A stretch of 64,000 nt of DNA. It comes from Pseudolabrys sp. GTDB taxonomy: Bacteria; Pseudomonadota; Alphaproteobacteria; Rhizobiales; Xanthobacteraceae. A program made the position numbers and the translations under genes. Shown here one piece after another: positions 25,986 through 35,944 of the stretch. The stretch is from contig JALHNV010000003.1 of the NCBI GenBank assembly GCA_022843325.1, forward strand, positions 1 to 64,000, read 5' to 3'. Each line of letters begins with the position of its first letter. The first letter of the stretch is position 1. The notes below the pieces were generated by a model, which saw nothing but the letters and a program-made list of their open reading frames with translations, had not been told where the DNA came from and made no database searches.

Positions 25986-26909
25986 ATGTCCACATCCCTC
26001 CTCATCGTCCAGATCCTCAACGGCCTACAGCTCGGCGTGCTGCTGTTCCTGATCGCCGCAGGCCTGACGCTGGTATTCGGGGTGATGGATTTCATCAACC
26101 TTGCCCACGGCGTCCAGTACATGCTCGGCGCCTATCTGGCGGTGATGTTCTACGCGCTGACCGGCAATTTTCTGATCGCGCTGGTACTCGCACTGGCGGC
26201 GGCGCTGGTCTTCGGCCTGCTGCTTGAGTTCACCGTGTTCAGGCACCTGTACGACCGCGACCATCTTGAACAGGTCATCGCCACCTTCGGCATCATCCTG
26301 TTTCTGAACCAGGGCGTGAAGGTGGTGTGGGGCGCGGCACCCCTCAATCTGCCGATCCCGGAAATATTCTCCGGCACCGTGGTGCTGATGCAAGGCATCC
26401 TGTATCCGGTTTGGCGGCTGGTGATCATCGGCTCGGGCCTGGCCGTCGGCCTGATCCTGTACATCCTGGTCAGCCATACCCGCGTCGGCATGCTGGTGCG
26501 CGCCGGCGCCACCAATGCGCGGATCGTCTCGGCGCTCGGCGTCGACATCCGCCGCCTGTTCATGATCGTGTTCGGCTTCGGCACCATGCTGGCGGCCTTC
26601 GCCGGCGTCATGATCGCGCCGATCCTTTCGGTCGAACCGGGCATGGGCGACAGCGTACTCATTCTCGCTTTCGTGGTGATCGTCATCGGCGGCATCGGTT
26701 CGATGCGCGGTGCCTTCATCGCGGCGCTGCTGATCGGACTGGTCGACACGCTCGGCCGCTCTTTCGCCATCGACATATTGCGGCTGGTGATGCCGCCCTC
26801 GCCGGCCCGCACCGTGGGTCCGGCCATCGCCTCGATGCTGATCTACGTGCTGATGGCGCTGGTGCTGTATTTCCGCCCCGCCGGCCTGTTCCCGGCGCGG
26901 GGGCGCTGA
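25986..26909 (+). CDS. Branched-chain amino acid-type ABC transporter permease (LivH family)
   Basis: 307 residues with about eight hydrophobic helices. The LivH signature reads AAGLTLVFGVMDFINLAHGV near residue 18-37, and the ATPase-contact loop is IVIGGIGSMRGAFIAALLIG. It forms the translocation pore with the LivM-type subunit that starts one base after its stop. It is separated from the binding-protein gene by the palindromic element. Confidence 0.93.
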   Translation: MSTSLLIVQILNGLQLGVLLFLIAAGLTLVFGVMDFINLAHGVQYMLGAYLAVMFYALTGNFLIALVLALAAALVFGLLLEFTVFRHLYDRDHLEQVIATFGIILFLNQGVKVVWGAAPLNLPIPEIFSGTVVLMQGILYPVWRLVIIGSGLAVGLILYILVSHTRVGMLVRAGATNARIVSALGVDIRRLFMIVFGFGTMLAAFAGVMIAPILSVEPGMGDSVLILAFVVIVIGGIGSMRGAFIAALLIGLVDTLGRSFAIDILRLVMPPSPARTVGPAIASMLIYVLMALVLYFRPAGLFPARGR

Positions 26910-26910
26910 G

Positions 26911-27912
26911 ATGACGACGCTGGTTCACACCCCCGCCCGCACCGGCCTGAGCGCCATCCGCGTCGAGGCCGTGCCGGTGCTGATCTTTCTGGTGCTGGCG
27001 CTGGTGCCGATCGCTGCCGCTTTCGGGCCGGAGACCTACTGGCTCGGCCTGTTCACGCGCGTGATGGTGTTCGCCATCGCCGCGCTGGCGCTGGATTTCA
27101 TCTGCGGCTACGGCGGCCTCGTCTCGTTCGGCCACGCTGCCTTCGTCGGCATCGGCGCCTATGCGGTCGGCATTCTCGGCGCACACGGCGTCACCGACCT
27201 GCTCATCTCCCTGCCCGTCGCGCTCGGCGTCAGCGCGCTGTTTGCGTTCCTGACAGGTACGGTGTGCCTGCGCACCAAGAGCGTCTATTTCATCATGATC
27301 ACGCTGGCCTTCGGGCAGATGATCTATTTCGTCGCTGGCTCGCTGGCACCCTATGGCGGCGACGACGGCTTGACCGTGCGGGCACGCTCGACATTGCTCG
27401 GTCTGCCGCTGTTCGCCAACGACCGCGTGTTCTATTACATCGTGCTGGGATCTCTGCTCGGCTCGTATATGTTGTGCCGCGCTTTCGTGGTCTCGCGCTT
27501 CGGCCGCGTCTTCCGCGGCGCGCGCGAGAACGCCACGCGCATAGCCACCATCGGCTACGACGTGTTCCGCTACCAGCGCATAGCCTATGTGATCGCCGGC
27601 GCCATCGGCGGTCTGTCCGGGTTTCTGCTGGCCAACGCGACCGAGTTCGTCAGCCCAGCCTACATGTCGTGGCAGCGTTCGGGCGAACTGATCATCATGG
27701 TGCTGTTCGGCGGCATCGGCACGCTGCACGGCGCCATCGTCGGCGCCGCCGCCTATCTGCTGCTGGAGGACACGCTGGCCGGCGTGACCGAGCACTGGAA
27801 ACTGATCTTCGGACCGATGCTGGTGCTGATCGTGCTGTTTGCGCGCGGCGGGTTGCTCGGCCTCGGCGAAAGCCTGAGGCGAAAATTGTTTCCGGGAAGG
27901 TCAGACCCGTGA
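26911..27912 (+). CDS. Branched-chain amino acid-type ABC transporter permease (LivM family)
   Basis: 333 residues, multi-pass. LivM motifs are DFICGYGGLVSFGHAAFVGI near residue 62-81, the REN loop FRGARENATRIATIGYDVFR, and LFGGIGTLHGAIVGAAAYLL near the end. Its stop overlaps the GTG start of the LivG-type ATPase by 4 bases. Confidence 0.93.
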   Translation: MTTLVHTPARTGLSAIRVEAVPVLIFLVLALVPIAAAFGPETYWLGLFTRVMVFAIAALALDFICGYGGLVSFGHAAFVGIGAYAVGILGAHGVTDLLISLPVALGVSALFAFLTGTVCLRTKSVYFIMITLAFGQMIYFVAGSLAPYGGDDGLTVRARSTLLGLPLFANDRVFYYIVLGSLLGSYMLCRAFVVSRFGRVFRGARENATRIATIGYDVFRYQRIAYVIAGAIGGLSGFLLANATEFVSPAYMSWQRSGELIIMVLFGGIGTLHGAIVGAAAYLLLEDTLAGVTEHWKLIFGPMLVLIVLFARGGLLGLGESLRRKLFPGRSDP

Positions 27913-28661
27913 CCGAACCGGTGCTGCGCCTTGAAGGCTTGCGCAAGAATTTCGGCGGCCTGGTCGTCACCGACGACGTGTCGCTCGACATCAAGCCCGG
28001 CGAGCTGCACGCCATCATCGGCCCAAATGGCGCCGGCAAGACGACGCTGATCAACCAGATCTCCGGGCTGCTCGATCCAACGGCAGGACGCATCTTCCTC
28101 AACGGCGCCGACGTCACCGCCCTGCCCGCCAACAAGCGCGCCGAGCTCGGTCTGGCGCGCTCGTTCCAGATCACCTCCGTGCTGCCCCGCTTCTCCGCGC
28201 TGGAAAACGTCGCGCTGGCGGTGCAGGCCCGCGCCGGCTCCAGCTATCGTTTCATCGGCCGCGCCGACGGCGAAGCTGCCCTCAATGCCGACGCCATGGC
28301 CGCGCTGAAAGAAGTGTCGCTGGCCGATCGCGCCGACGTGATGGCCGCGCACCTGTCGCACGGCGAGAAACGCGCGCTGGAATTGGCCATCGCGCTGGCG
28401 ATGCAGCCTAAACTGTTGCTGCTCGACGAACCGATGGCGGGTACCGGCCATGAGGAAGGCGAACGGCTGGTGGGCGTGCTGCAGCGGCTCAAGGGCCGCT
28501 TTGCCATGCTGCTGGTCGAGCACGACATGAACGCGGTGTTCGCGCTGGCCGACCGCATTTCGGTCCTGACCTATGGCCGTATCCTGGCGAGCGGGCCGCC
28601 GGCCGAGGTGCGGGCCGATCCCAAGGTCGTCACCGCCTATCTCGGCGAGGAGCTCGAATAG
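27909..28661 (+). CDS. ABC transporter ATP-binding protein (LivG family)
   Basis: 250-residue ATPase, GTG start. Walker A is GPNGAGKTT (38-46), the signature is the LivG-type variant LSHGEKRALELAIAL, Walker B is LLLLDEPMAG, and the switch histidine lies in LLVEHDMNAVF. It has the C-terminal extension typical of LivG (ADPKVVTAYLGEELE). It works as a heterodimer with the LivF-type ATPase that begins one base after its stop. Confidence 0.94.
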   Translation: MTEPVLRLEGLRKNFGGLVVTDDVSLDIKPGELHAIIGPNGAGKTTLINQISGLLDPTAGRIFLNGADVTALPANKRAELGLARSFQITSVLPRFSALENVALAVQARAGSSYRFIGRADGEAALNADAMAALKEVSLADRADVMAAHLSHGEKRALELAIALAMQPKLLLLDEPMAGTGHEEGERLVGVLQRLKGRFAMLLVEHDMNAVFALADRISVLTYGRILASGPPAEVRADPKVVTAYLGEELE

Positions 28662-28662
28662 C

Positions 28663-29361
28663 ATGCTCGCGGTCGATCGTCTCAGTGCATCCTACGGTCC
28701 GGCACAGGTGCTGTTCGACATCAGTTTCGGCGTCGGCGCTGGCGAAGTGGTGACGCTGCTCGGCCGCAACGGCATGGGGAAGACCACCACCATTTTCGCG
28801 TTGATGGGACTGGTGCCGCCGCAGGGAGGTACCGCAACGTTCGAAGGCGTGTCGCTGGTGGGTCTGCCGCCGTACAAGATCGCACAGGCCGGCCTCGGCC
28901 TGGTGCCCGAGGGCCGCCAGGTATTTCCGACGCTGTCGGTCGAAGAGAACCTGATCGCGACCGGCGCGTCGCGCTTCGGCAAGCCCCAGTGGACGCTGGA
29001 GCGGGTCTACGGCTTCTTTCCATCGCTGGCGGCGCGTCGCGACAACATGGGCAACGAACTGTCCGGCGGCGAGCAACAGATGCTGGCGATCGGCCGCGCG
29101 CTGATGACCAACCCGAAGCTGCTGATCCTCGACGAAGCCACCGAAGGTCTGGCGCCGAAGATTCGTGCCGAAATCTGGCAGTGCCTGATCCGCCTCAAGC
29201 AGGAAGGCCAGTCGATCCTGGTGGTCGACAAACACCTCACGGCGCTGCTGAAGTTCGCCGACCGCCATGTGGTAATCGAGAAAGGCCGCGTGATGTGGAC
29301 CGGGACCTCCGACGCGCTCGCCGCCGATCCGACGGTGCGCCAGCGTTATCTACAGGTTTGA
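28663..29361 (+). CDS. ABC transporter ATP-binding protein (LivF family)
   Basis: 232-residue ATPase. Walker A is GRNGMGKTT (34-42), the signature is LSGGEQQMLAIGRAL, Walker B is LLILDEATEGLAP, followed by VVDKHLTALLKFADR in place of the more common EQN. It completes the five-gene operon 24593-29361. Confidence 0.94.
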   Translation: MLAVDRLSASYGPAQVLFDISFGVGAGEVVTLLGRNGMGKTTTIFALMGLVPPQGGTATFEGVSLVGLPPYKIAQAGLGLVPEGRQVFPTLSVEENLIATGASRFGKPQWTLERVYGFFPSLAARRDNMGNELSGGEQQMLAIGRALMTNPKLLILDEATEGLAPKIRAEIWQCLIRLKQEGQSILVVDKHLTALLKFADRHVVIEKGRVMWTGTSDALAADPTVRQRYLQV

Positions 29362-29533
29362 GCGGCCCCATTACGCGGCCCGCGCTTGGTCGGCTCCAGA
29401 CGGGCCGGCCCGGTTTGTGGGAATAACATCAGCACCTTGCAGCGCGCCTCCCGCGCGACGGAACTGCCGAAATTCTGGTCAACCGCGAAAAAAGCGTCTT
29501 TGCCGTAATTTAGGGCCAGTCAGCGACTTTCCT

Positions 29534-29568
29534 TTCGCACATCAAATTACATATCTCTAAAGTGCGAA
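29534..29568. promoter_or_regulatory. Inverted repeat upstream of glgP
   Basis: Perfect 7-bp arms TTCGCAC (29534-29540) and GTGCGAA (29562-29568) flank 21 AT-rich bases, ending 24 bases before the glgP start. In the 231-base gap after the LIV operon this is the most AT-rich and structured part. It may be an operator with half-sites about 28 bp apart, or a leader hairpin. Confidence 0.35.
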
Positions 29569-29592
29569 TTCTGTCTCGAAGGGAGTGCCACA

Positions 29593-32052
29593 TTGGAGCC
29601 TGTCCGCAATCTCGCTCCGGCGACGAACCGGTCGGATGTCCCCCTGCGCGACGCGATCCTCTCGCAGCTCACCAGTCTCGGCATCGACATCGCCGACGCC
29701 ACCGATGCCGACTGGTATTGCGCGACCGCTTTGGCGGTGCGCGAAATTATCGTGCGCAAGTGGTTGTCGGTGCGCCGCGCCAACCGTCAATTGCGGAAGA
29801 AGCGCGTCTATTACCTCTCGATCGAATTCCTGATCGGCCGCATCCTCGCCGACTCGCTGACCAATCTCGGCCTGCTCGAGGAAGCGCGCAAGGCGCTGGC
29901 CGGATTCGGCGTCGACCTCGACCGCATCAAGGACGCCGAGCCGGACGCGGCGCTCGGCAATGGCGGCTTGGGCCGACTCGCCGCCTGCTACATGGACAGC
30001 ATGGCTTCGCTCGGCGTGCCGAGCTACGGCTACGGACTGCGCTACGAGCACGGTCTGTTCGAGCAGAGAATCCACAAAGGCTGGCAGGAAGAGTGGCCGG
30101 AAAAGTGGCTGCGCAGCGGCAACCCATGGGAGCTGCCGCGGCCCGACAAGGAGTATCCGATCGGTTTTGGCGGCAGCGTCGAATATTCGGGCGGCGATGA
30201 GCACACGCCACGTGCGATCTGGCATCCGTCCGAAGTGGTGCTCGCCACCACACACGACATCCCGATCGCCGGCTGGCGCGGCCGCAACGTCAACGTGCTG
30301 CGGCTGTGGGGCGCGCGCGCGCCCGACCCGATCCACCTCGCCGCCTTCAACGACGGCGACCACATGGGAGCCATGGTCGCGCAGAACCGCGCCGACGCCA
30401 TTACCCGCATTCTCTATCCGAACGACCACACCCCGCATGGACAGGAACTGCGGCTGCGGCAGGAATACTTTTTCACCGCCGCCTCGATCGGCGACATCGT
30501 CCGCCGCCACCTCGAGCAGTTCGGCGACATCCGGTCGCTGGCGGATTCATCAGCCATCCAGCTCAACGACACCCATCCGGCCATCGCCGTCGCCGAACTG
30601 ATGCGCGTGCTCGTGGATCAGCATGCCGTCGCCTGGGCCGACGCCTGGCGCATCACCCGCGCCACGCTCAGCTTCACCAACCACACGCTGCTGCCCGAGG
30701 CGCTGGAAAGCTGGCCGGTCGATCTGTTCGACCGCCTGCTGCCGCGGCACCTGCAGATTATTTATTTGATCAATCTGGAGCACCTTGAGAACGCCAAGCG
30801 CAATGGCTTCACCGATCCGGACTTCCTGTCCCACATCTCGCTCATCAGCGAAGGCGGCGAACGCCGGGTGCGGATGGCCAATCTGGCCTTTGTCGGTTCG
30901 CACCACGTCAACGGCGTCTCCGGGCTGCATACCGAACTCCTGAAGACGACGCTGTTCGACGCGCTGGCGCAGGCCTCGCCAACGACCACCATCGTCAACA
31001 AGACCAACGGCATCACCTTCCGCCGCTGGCTCTATGTCGCCAATCCTAAACTGACCAAACTGATCGTCGACACCCTGGGCGAGAGCGTGCTCGACGAACC
31101 GCAACGCCTGATCGAACTGGAAAAGCACGCCGGCGACGCCGGCTTTGTCGCCGCCTATCGCGCGGTTCGCGCCGACAACAAGCGCCGCTTTGGCAACGTC
31201 ATGTACCGCGCCACCGGCACCGCCGTCGATCCCGACGCCCTGTTCGACGTCCACATCAAGCGTATTCACGAGTACAAGCGCCAGTCGCTGAACCTGCTGG
31301 AAACCGTCGCGCTCTATTTGCAGATCCGCGACGAGCCGGACGGCAACTACGTCCCCCGGGTCAAGATTTTCGCCGGCAAGGCGGCACCGGGCTATCAGCG
31401 CGCCAAGCTGCTGATAAAGCTGGCGCATGACATCGCGCATCTGGTCAATGCCGACCCGGTGGTGCGCGACCGGCTGAAGGTCGTGTTCACGCCGAACTAC
31501 AATGTCAGCCTGGCCGAGAAGATCATCCCCGCCGCCGATCTGTCCGAGCAGATTTCGACGGCCGGCATGGAAGCCTCCGGCACCGGCAACATGAAGCTGT
31601 CGCTCAACGGCGCGCTGACCATCGGCACACTGGACGGCGCCAACATCGAAATTCGCGAGCATGTCGGCGCCAGCGAGTTTTTCCTGTTCGGCATGACCGC
31701 GGAGCAGGTTGCCGCCCGCCGCACGGCGCGCTTCGAGGGCGCGGCGGCGATCGGCAACAATCCGCGGCTCCAACAGGTCATGGCGCTCCTGTCGAGCAAC
31801 GAACTATGCGGCGACGACACAGGCCGGTATGCCATGCTGACCGAGGCGTGGCAGGCCTACGACCCGTTCATGGTGGCGGCGGATTTCTCCGCTTACTGGG
31901 ACGCACAGCGCGACGACGTCGATGCTGCCTGGCGCGATCCGGCGCGGTGGTGGCGTTCCAGCATCCTGAACACCGCGCGGATGGGATGGTTTTCATCCGA
32001 CCGCGCGATTCGCGATTATGCGCAGGACATCTGGCGCGTGCCTTTGCCCTAG
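29593..32052 (+). CDS. glgP: Glycogen/alpha-glucan phosphorylase
   Basis: 819 residues, the usual length of bacterial glycogen phosphorylase. It removes glucose-1-phosphate from non-reducing ends of alpha-1,4-glucan. The pyridoxal-phosphate lysine is Lys668 in EASGTGNMKLSLNGALT. Other family stretches are ALGNGGLGRLAACYMDSMAS and IQLNDTHPAIAVAELMR. The frame has no ATG at the expected N-terminus; the start is TTG at 29593, preceded by GGGAG. It is the first plus-strand gene of the glucan/trehalose block and converges with malQ, the two stops sharing CTAG. Confidence 0.96.
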   Translation: MEPVRNLAPATNRSDVPLRDAILSQLTSLGIDIADATDADWYCATALAVREIIVRKWLSVRRANRQLRKKRVYYLSIEFLIGRILADSLTNLGLLEEARKALAGFGVDLDRIKDAEPDAALGNGGLGRLAACYMDSMASLGVPSYGYGLRYEHGLFEQRIHKGWQEEWPEKWLRSGNPWELPRPDKEYPIGFGGSVEYSGGDEHTPRAIWHPSEVVLATTHDIPIAGWRGRNVNVLRLWGARAPDPIHLAAFNDGDHMGAMVAQNRADAITRILYPNDHTPHGQELRLRQEYFFTAASIGDIVRRHLEQFGDIRSLADSSAIQLNDTHPAIAVAELMRVLVDQHAVAWADAWRITRATLSFTNHTLLPEALESWPVDLFDRLLPRHLQIIYLINLEHLENAKRNGFTDPDFLSHISLISEGGERRVRMANLAFVGSHHVNGVSGLHTELLKTTLFDALAQASPTTTIVNKTNGITFRRWLYVANPKLTKLIVDTLGESVLDEPQRLIELEKHAGDAGFVAAYRAVRADNKRRFGNVMYRATGTAVDPDALFDVHIKRIHEYKRQSLNLLETVALYLQIRDEPDGNYVPRVKIFAGKAAPGYQRAKLLIKLAHDIAHLVNADPVVRDRLKVVFTPNYNVSLAEKIIPAADLSEQISTAGMEASGTGNMKLSLNGALTIGTLDGANIEIREHVGASEFFLFGMTAEQVAARRTARFEGAAAIGNNPRLQQVMALLSSNELCGDDTGRYAMLTEAWQAYDPFMVAADFSAYWDAQRDDVDAAWRDPARWWRSSILNTARMGWFSSDRAIRDYAQDIWRVPLP

Positions 32053-33800
32053 CGGCTGGCGCGGCCGCCTCTGGCGAACGCCTCGGCAACACCTTTGAAC
32101 GTCGGCGCGTCGCTCCACTGCTCCAGCGGCACAGGCAGCTTGCGCCGCCAGTTCGGATGCTCATCGACGGTGCCCGGAATGTTGATCTGGTCCGAGACGT
32201 CAAGCAGGTCTTCGATTGCAGCGCTCACGAGGCGCGAGGGCGTTGCCGCCAGGAAGGCGGCCACAACGGCAAAACCGTGCGGCGCATGCACGTCGCCGTG
32301 GCTGCTGAGGGCGCCGGCGAGGACATTGCGGCTTTGCCCGCGGCTTTCCAGGCTTTCTCCCGCATCGATGCGGAGGCTTCCCTTGACGCCAAGGTCGTGC
32401 GACGTCATCCAGCCGCGGAAAGTCGGGAGGTCGTGGGTGTTGAACGTCGCCAGCGACTCCACCGGATAGGCCGATGCCGGCTTGAACTCGCCGTTGTCCC
32501 AGCGCTCGAAAATCATCACCCGGTAACTCCACACGCCCCAGCGCGCCGCCGTTTCGCGGAAGCCCTCGGGCACGGTGCCGAGATCCTCGCCGATGAAAAT
32601 GCACTCGTGCCTGTTGCTCTCCTCGGCGATGACGCGCAGCAACGCTTCAAACGGAAAACGCACGTATGAGCCTTCACGACTGCCATGAGGGATCAGATAC
32701 AGGCGCATCAGGCCGAGCACGTGATCGAGCCGCACCGCGCCCGCATGGCGCATGGCAACGGTCATCAGCCGCCTTATCACGGCGAAGTCGTCCTTCGGCA
32801 AGGCATGGGGATTGAACGGCGCCAGACCCCAGTTCTGGCCGTCGGGATTGAACGCGTCCGGCGGCGCGCCGATGGAAAGATCCCGGATCACCGCGGCCTG
32901 GTCGCTCCAGGCGTCGGCGCCATCGGGATGGACCCCCACCGCCAGATCCAGATAGAGCCCGATCGCCATGCCGTGCTGTTTCGCGAGATCGCGGCAGCGG
33001 GCGAGTTGGCGATCGGCATTCCATTGCAGGTATTCGTGGAAACCGCATGCGACGTCCTCCTCCGCTCGGAACGAGGACAGCGTCGCGCTGTCGGGGTTGC
33101 GCCACGGCGCGGGCCAGACGCTCCACGGCAGTGGCGCGTAGCGGGCGCGCAAAGTCTCGAAGCAGGAAAAGCGGGTCAGGGTTTCGCCTTGCTCGGCGCG
33201 AAAACGGGCGAAGTCGTCGCGGCGCGCCGCTGAACCCGACGTGCGGAAACGATCATACGCAGCGCGCAGCGCCGCAAGCTTGAGTGAAGTGACCGCCGCG
33301 TAATCCACCATATCGGCCGCTCGCACGGCTTCCAGCGCCTCGGAACGCATCCGCGCAGGGTCGAACTCATCGACCGCCTCGACATCGATATAAAGCGGAT
33401 GCAGGAAGAGCCGGCTGTTGGGCGCGTAGGGGCTGCAATCCTGCGGGCGATCGAGGAAAAGTGCGTGCAGCGGGTTCAACCCGATCGCGCCGGCGCCCGC
33501 CGCAGCGGCAGTTTTGACAATCTCTGCCAGATCGCCGAAATCGCCGATGCCCCAGTTGCGTGCCGAGCGCACAGAATAGAGCTGGACAGCAAGCGCCCAG
33601 GTGCGAGCACCGTCGCCCTGGTACACGCGCAGTGTGTCCTGCGTCACCTCGTCAGTATGAACAGGAACCGAAGAGGACATGGATAACGCCGCGACAATGC
33701 TGCTTATCGTCGCGGCGCTGACTGCCTTCCACGTGCCGAAAACGTCGTGATAGCCTGTTTCTACTCCCCACTCCCGGGCCGATCCGTCTATGTCATTCAT
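32049..33800 (-). CDS. malQ: 4-alpha-glucanotransferase (amylomaltase, GH77)
   Basis: 583 residues, shorter than the 694-residue Escherichia coli enzyme. It transfers maltosyl and longer units between alpha-1,4-glucans. GH77 catalytic residues are visible: nucleophile Asp359 (AVRLDHVLGLMRL), acid/base Glu405 (CIFIGEDLGTVPEG), and the stabilising aspartate in FNTHDLPTFRGW. It is the only gene of this block on the minus strand, convergent with glgP and divergent from glgE. It would recycle short oligosaccharides released by GlgX and GlgP. Confidence 0.94.
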   Translation of the reverse strand: MNDIDGSAREWGVETGYHDVFGTWKAVSAATISSIVAALSMSSSVPVHTDEVTQDTLRVYQGDGARTWALAVQLYSVRSARNWGIGDFGDLAEIVKTAAAAGAGAIGLNPLHALFLDRPQDCSPYAPNSRLFLHPLYIDVEAVDEFDPARMRSEALEAVRAADMVDYAAVTSLKLAALRAAYDRFRTSGSAARRDDFARFRAEQGETLTRFSCFETLRARYAPLPWSVWPAPWRNPDSATLSSFRAEEDVACGFHEYLQWNADRQLARCRDLAKQHGMAIGLYLDLAVGVHPDGADAWSDQAAVIRDLSIGAPPDAFNPDGQNWGLAPFNPHALPKDDFAVIRRLMTVAMRHAGAVRLDHVLGLMRLYLIPHGSREGSYVRFPFEALLRVIAEESNRHECIFIGEDLGTVPEGFRETAARWGVWSYRVMIFERWDNGEFKPASAYPVESLATFNTHDLPTFRGWMTSHDLGVKGSLRIDAGESLESRGQSRNVLAGALSSHGDVHAPHGFAVVAAFLAATPSRLVSAAIEDLLDVSDQINIPGTVDEHPNWRRKLPVPLEQWSDAPTFKGVAEAFARGGRASR

Positions 33801-33833
33801 TACATTCTTCTTTTGTCTCTGCTGTCACACTAA

Positions 33834-33862
33834 CGCCACGACGGCGTACTAGTTTCGTGGCG
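33834..33862. promoter_or_regulatory. Inverted repeat in the malQ-glgE divergent promoter region
   Basis: Perfect 8-bp arms CGCCACGA (33834-33841) and TCGTGGCG (33855-33862) with a 13-base spacer, in the 141-base gap 33801-33941. A TTGACA hexamer at 33885-33890 followed by TATAAA at 33913-33918 points toward glgE, but its spacing (22 bases) is too long for a standard sigma-70 promoter. The palindrome is a candidate shared operator. Confidence 0.4.
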
Positions 33863-33941
33863 GAACTAATGTGAATAGCTGCCGTTGACATGGGAGCGCT
33901 GCAGCAATTCACTATAAAAATCGACGCTTCACATCAAAGAA

Positions 33942-35939
33942 ATGGGATTTATGGGCGAAAACGTCAGCATGCGCCCGCGGGCGCTGGCTCAAAGCATTGC
34001 CAGGTCACCTGCAGATCCGACCGGCCCCCGATTTCGCATCGAAGACATCTACCCGACTGTCGACGGCGGGCAGTATCCAGCGAAACGTGTAGCCGGAGAA
34101 CCGGTCGATATTTGGGCCGATGTGATCCGTGATGGCCATGACCAGATCAGGGTAGCGCTTCGCTGGCGGCGTGATGCCGCGACACGGTGGAATTACGAGC
34201 CGATGACGCTCGTCGTCAATGACCGCTGGCACGCCCGGTTCACGCCGGCCGAGCCTGGCTGGTACATTTTCGAAATCGAGGCCTGGACCGATGAATATGC
34301 CAGCTGGCGCAAAGGCGTGCTGCTGAAGCAGGCTGCCGGCCAGAACGTGTCCCTCGAGGCCCGCGAGGGCGCCGATCTCATCACGGAATTGATGCCTGAG
34401 GACAGCGATGCAGCGGCGGTAACCCGCAAAGCGCTGCAGGACTTCACCGCGACAGGCCGCCTCGACGCTCTGGTGGCGGATGATCTGTTGCCAGCGCTGG
34501 ACAAGACCCAAATCAAGCCCGACCTCAGCCGCAGCCCGTCGATTCCGTTGATGGCAGAGCGCACGCGGGCCCGCTGCGGCGCCTGGTACGAGATGGTGCC
34601 GCGCAGCCAAAGCAAGACCATCGGCAAGCACGGCACTTTCGAGGACTGCATTGAGCGCGTGCCGGAAATCGCCGCGCTCGGGTTCGATGTTCTCTACCTG
34701 ACGCCGATTCATCCGATCGGGCGCACCAACCGCAAGGGACCCAACAATACCCTGACCGCCGGCCCGAACGATCCAGGCAGCTTCTACGCCGTCGGCGACG
34801 AGAGCGGCGGCCACGACGCGATCCATCCGCAGCTCGGCACGCTGCAGGATTTCCGCCGCCTGGTGGAAACCTGCAAGGCCTACGACATGGAGGTTGCGCT
34901 CGACATCGCCGTGCAGTGCTCGCCCGATCATCCGTGGCTGCGCCAGCACCCGGAATGGTTCAAGCGCCGGCCCGATGGCTCACTGCGTTACGCCGAGAAC
35001 CCGCCGAAGAAATACGAAGACATCGTCAACCCTGACTTCAACTCGGTTGACCGCATCGCGCTGTGGGAAGCCTTGCGCGACGTCATCCTGCACTGGGTCG
35101 ACCAGGGCGTCGAAATCTTTCGCATCGACAATCCCCACACCAAGCCCCTGCCATTCTGGGAGTGGCTGATCCGGGAAGTGCACCGCCGCAACGGCAATGT
35201 CGTTTTTCTGTCGGAAGCCTTCACCCGGCCGAAACTGATGAAGGCGCTCGGCAAGCTCGGCTTTTCGCAGTCTTACAGCTACTTCACCTGGCGCACGACC
35301 AAACCGGAGCTCCAGGAATATCTGAGCGAACTGACGGGCTTTCCAGAGCGCGAATATTACCGCCCCAACTTCTTCGTAACGACGCCCGATATCCTGCCGG
35401 TGCAGCTGCAGAAGGGCGAGCCGTGGCTGTTCAAGTCGCGCGCCGCGCTGGCGGCGCTGCTGTCCTCAAATTATGGCATCTACAACGGTTTCGAACTGAT
35501 CGAGTACGAGCCTATCCCCGGCAAGGAAGAGTATCTGAACTCGGAAAAATACGAGATCCGAACCCGCGACTGGAACAAGCCCGGCAACATCAAGGCCTAT
35601 ATCGGCGCGCTGAACCGCGTCCGGCGCGAGAATACGGCTTTGCAGCAGACCAACAATCTCCGCTTCCTGCAGGTGGACGACGACGGCGTGATCGGCTTCC
35701 TCAAGCAATCGACCGACGGCACCAACGCGGTCGCCGGCGCCGTGGCGCTGACGGCGGGCGTACACGATTTCTGGCTGCATTTCGGTGACAGCCAGATCGG
35801 GCCGCCCGACAGCCTGAAGCCCGTGCGCACGGTCGAAAACCTCGTCACCGGCGAACGCCGCATGCTGGAATGGGGCGGGGTCCGCTTCAGGATAGATACC
35901 GCAACCGATCCGGCCCTGATTCTCCGTTGCCACACGTGA
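33942..35939 (+). CDS. glgE: Alpha-1,4-glucan:maltose-1-phosphate maltosyltransferase (GH13_3)
   Basis: 665 residues. It extends alpha-1,4-glucan by maltosyl units from maltose-1-phosphate. The nucleophile is Asp396 (FRIDNPHTKPLPFW) and the acid/base is Glu425 (VVFLSEAFTRPK); both are within two residues of the positions I recall for Streptomyces GlgE. YLTPIHPIGRTNRKGPNNTL is the family-specific donor-site loop. An N-terminal domain (about 1-180) precedes the barrel. In-frame ATGs are at 33942 and 33951. It is followed 5 bases later by treS-mak, its source of maltose-1-phosphate. Confidence 0.96.
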   Translation: MGFMGENVSMRPRALAQSIARSPADPTGPRFRIEDIYPTVDGGQYPAKRVAGEPVDIWADVIRDGHDQIRVALRWRRDAATRWNYEPMTLVVNDRWHARFTPAEPGWYIFEIEAWTDEYASWRKGVLLKQAAGQNVSLEAREGADLITELMPEDSDAAAVTRKALQDFTATGRLDALVADDLLPALDKTQIKPDLSRSPSIPLMAERTRARCGAWYEMVPRSQSKTIGKHGTFEDCIERVPEIAALGFDVLYLTPIHPIGRTNRKGPNNTLTAGPNDPGSFYAVGDESGGHDAIHPQLGTLQDFRRLVETCKAYDMEVALDIAVQCSPDHPWLRQHPEWFKRRPDGSLRYAENPPKKYEDIVNPDFNSVDRIALWEALRDVILHWVDQGVEIFRIDNPHTKPLPFWEWLIREVHRRNGNVVFLSEAFTRPKLMKALGKLGFSQSYSYFTWRTTKPELQEYLSELTGFPEREYYRPNFFVTTPDILPVQLQKGEPWLFKSRAALAALLSSNYGIYNGFELIEYEPIPGKEEYLNSEKYEIRTRDWNKPGNIKAYIGALNRVRRENTALQQTNNLRFLQVDDDGVIGFLKQSTDGTNAVAGAVALTAGVHDFWLHFGDSQIGPPDSLKPVRTVENLVTGERRMLEWGGVRFRIDTATDPALILRCHT

Positions 35940-35944
35940 AAAAT

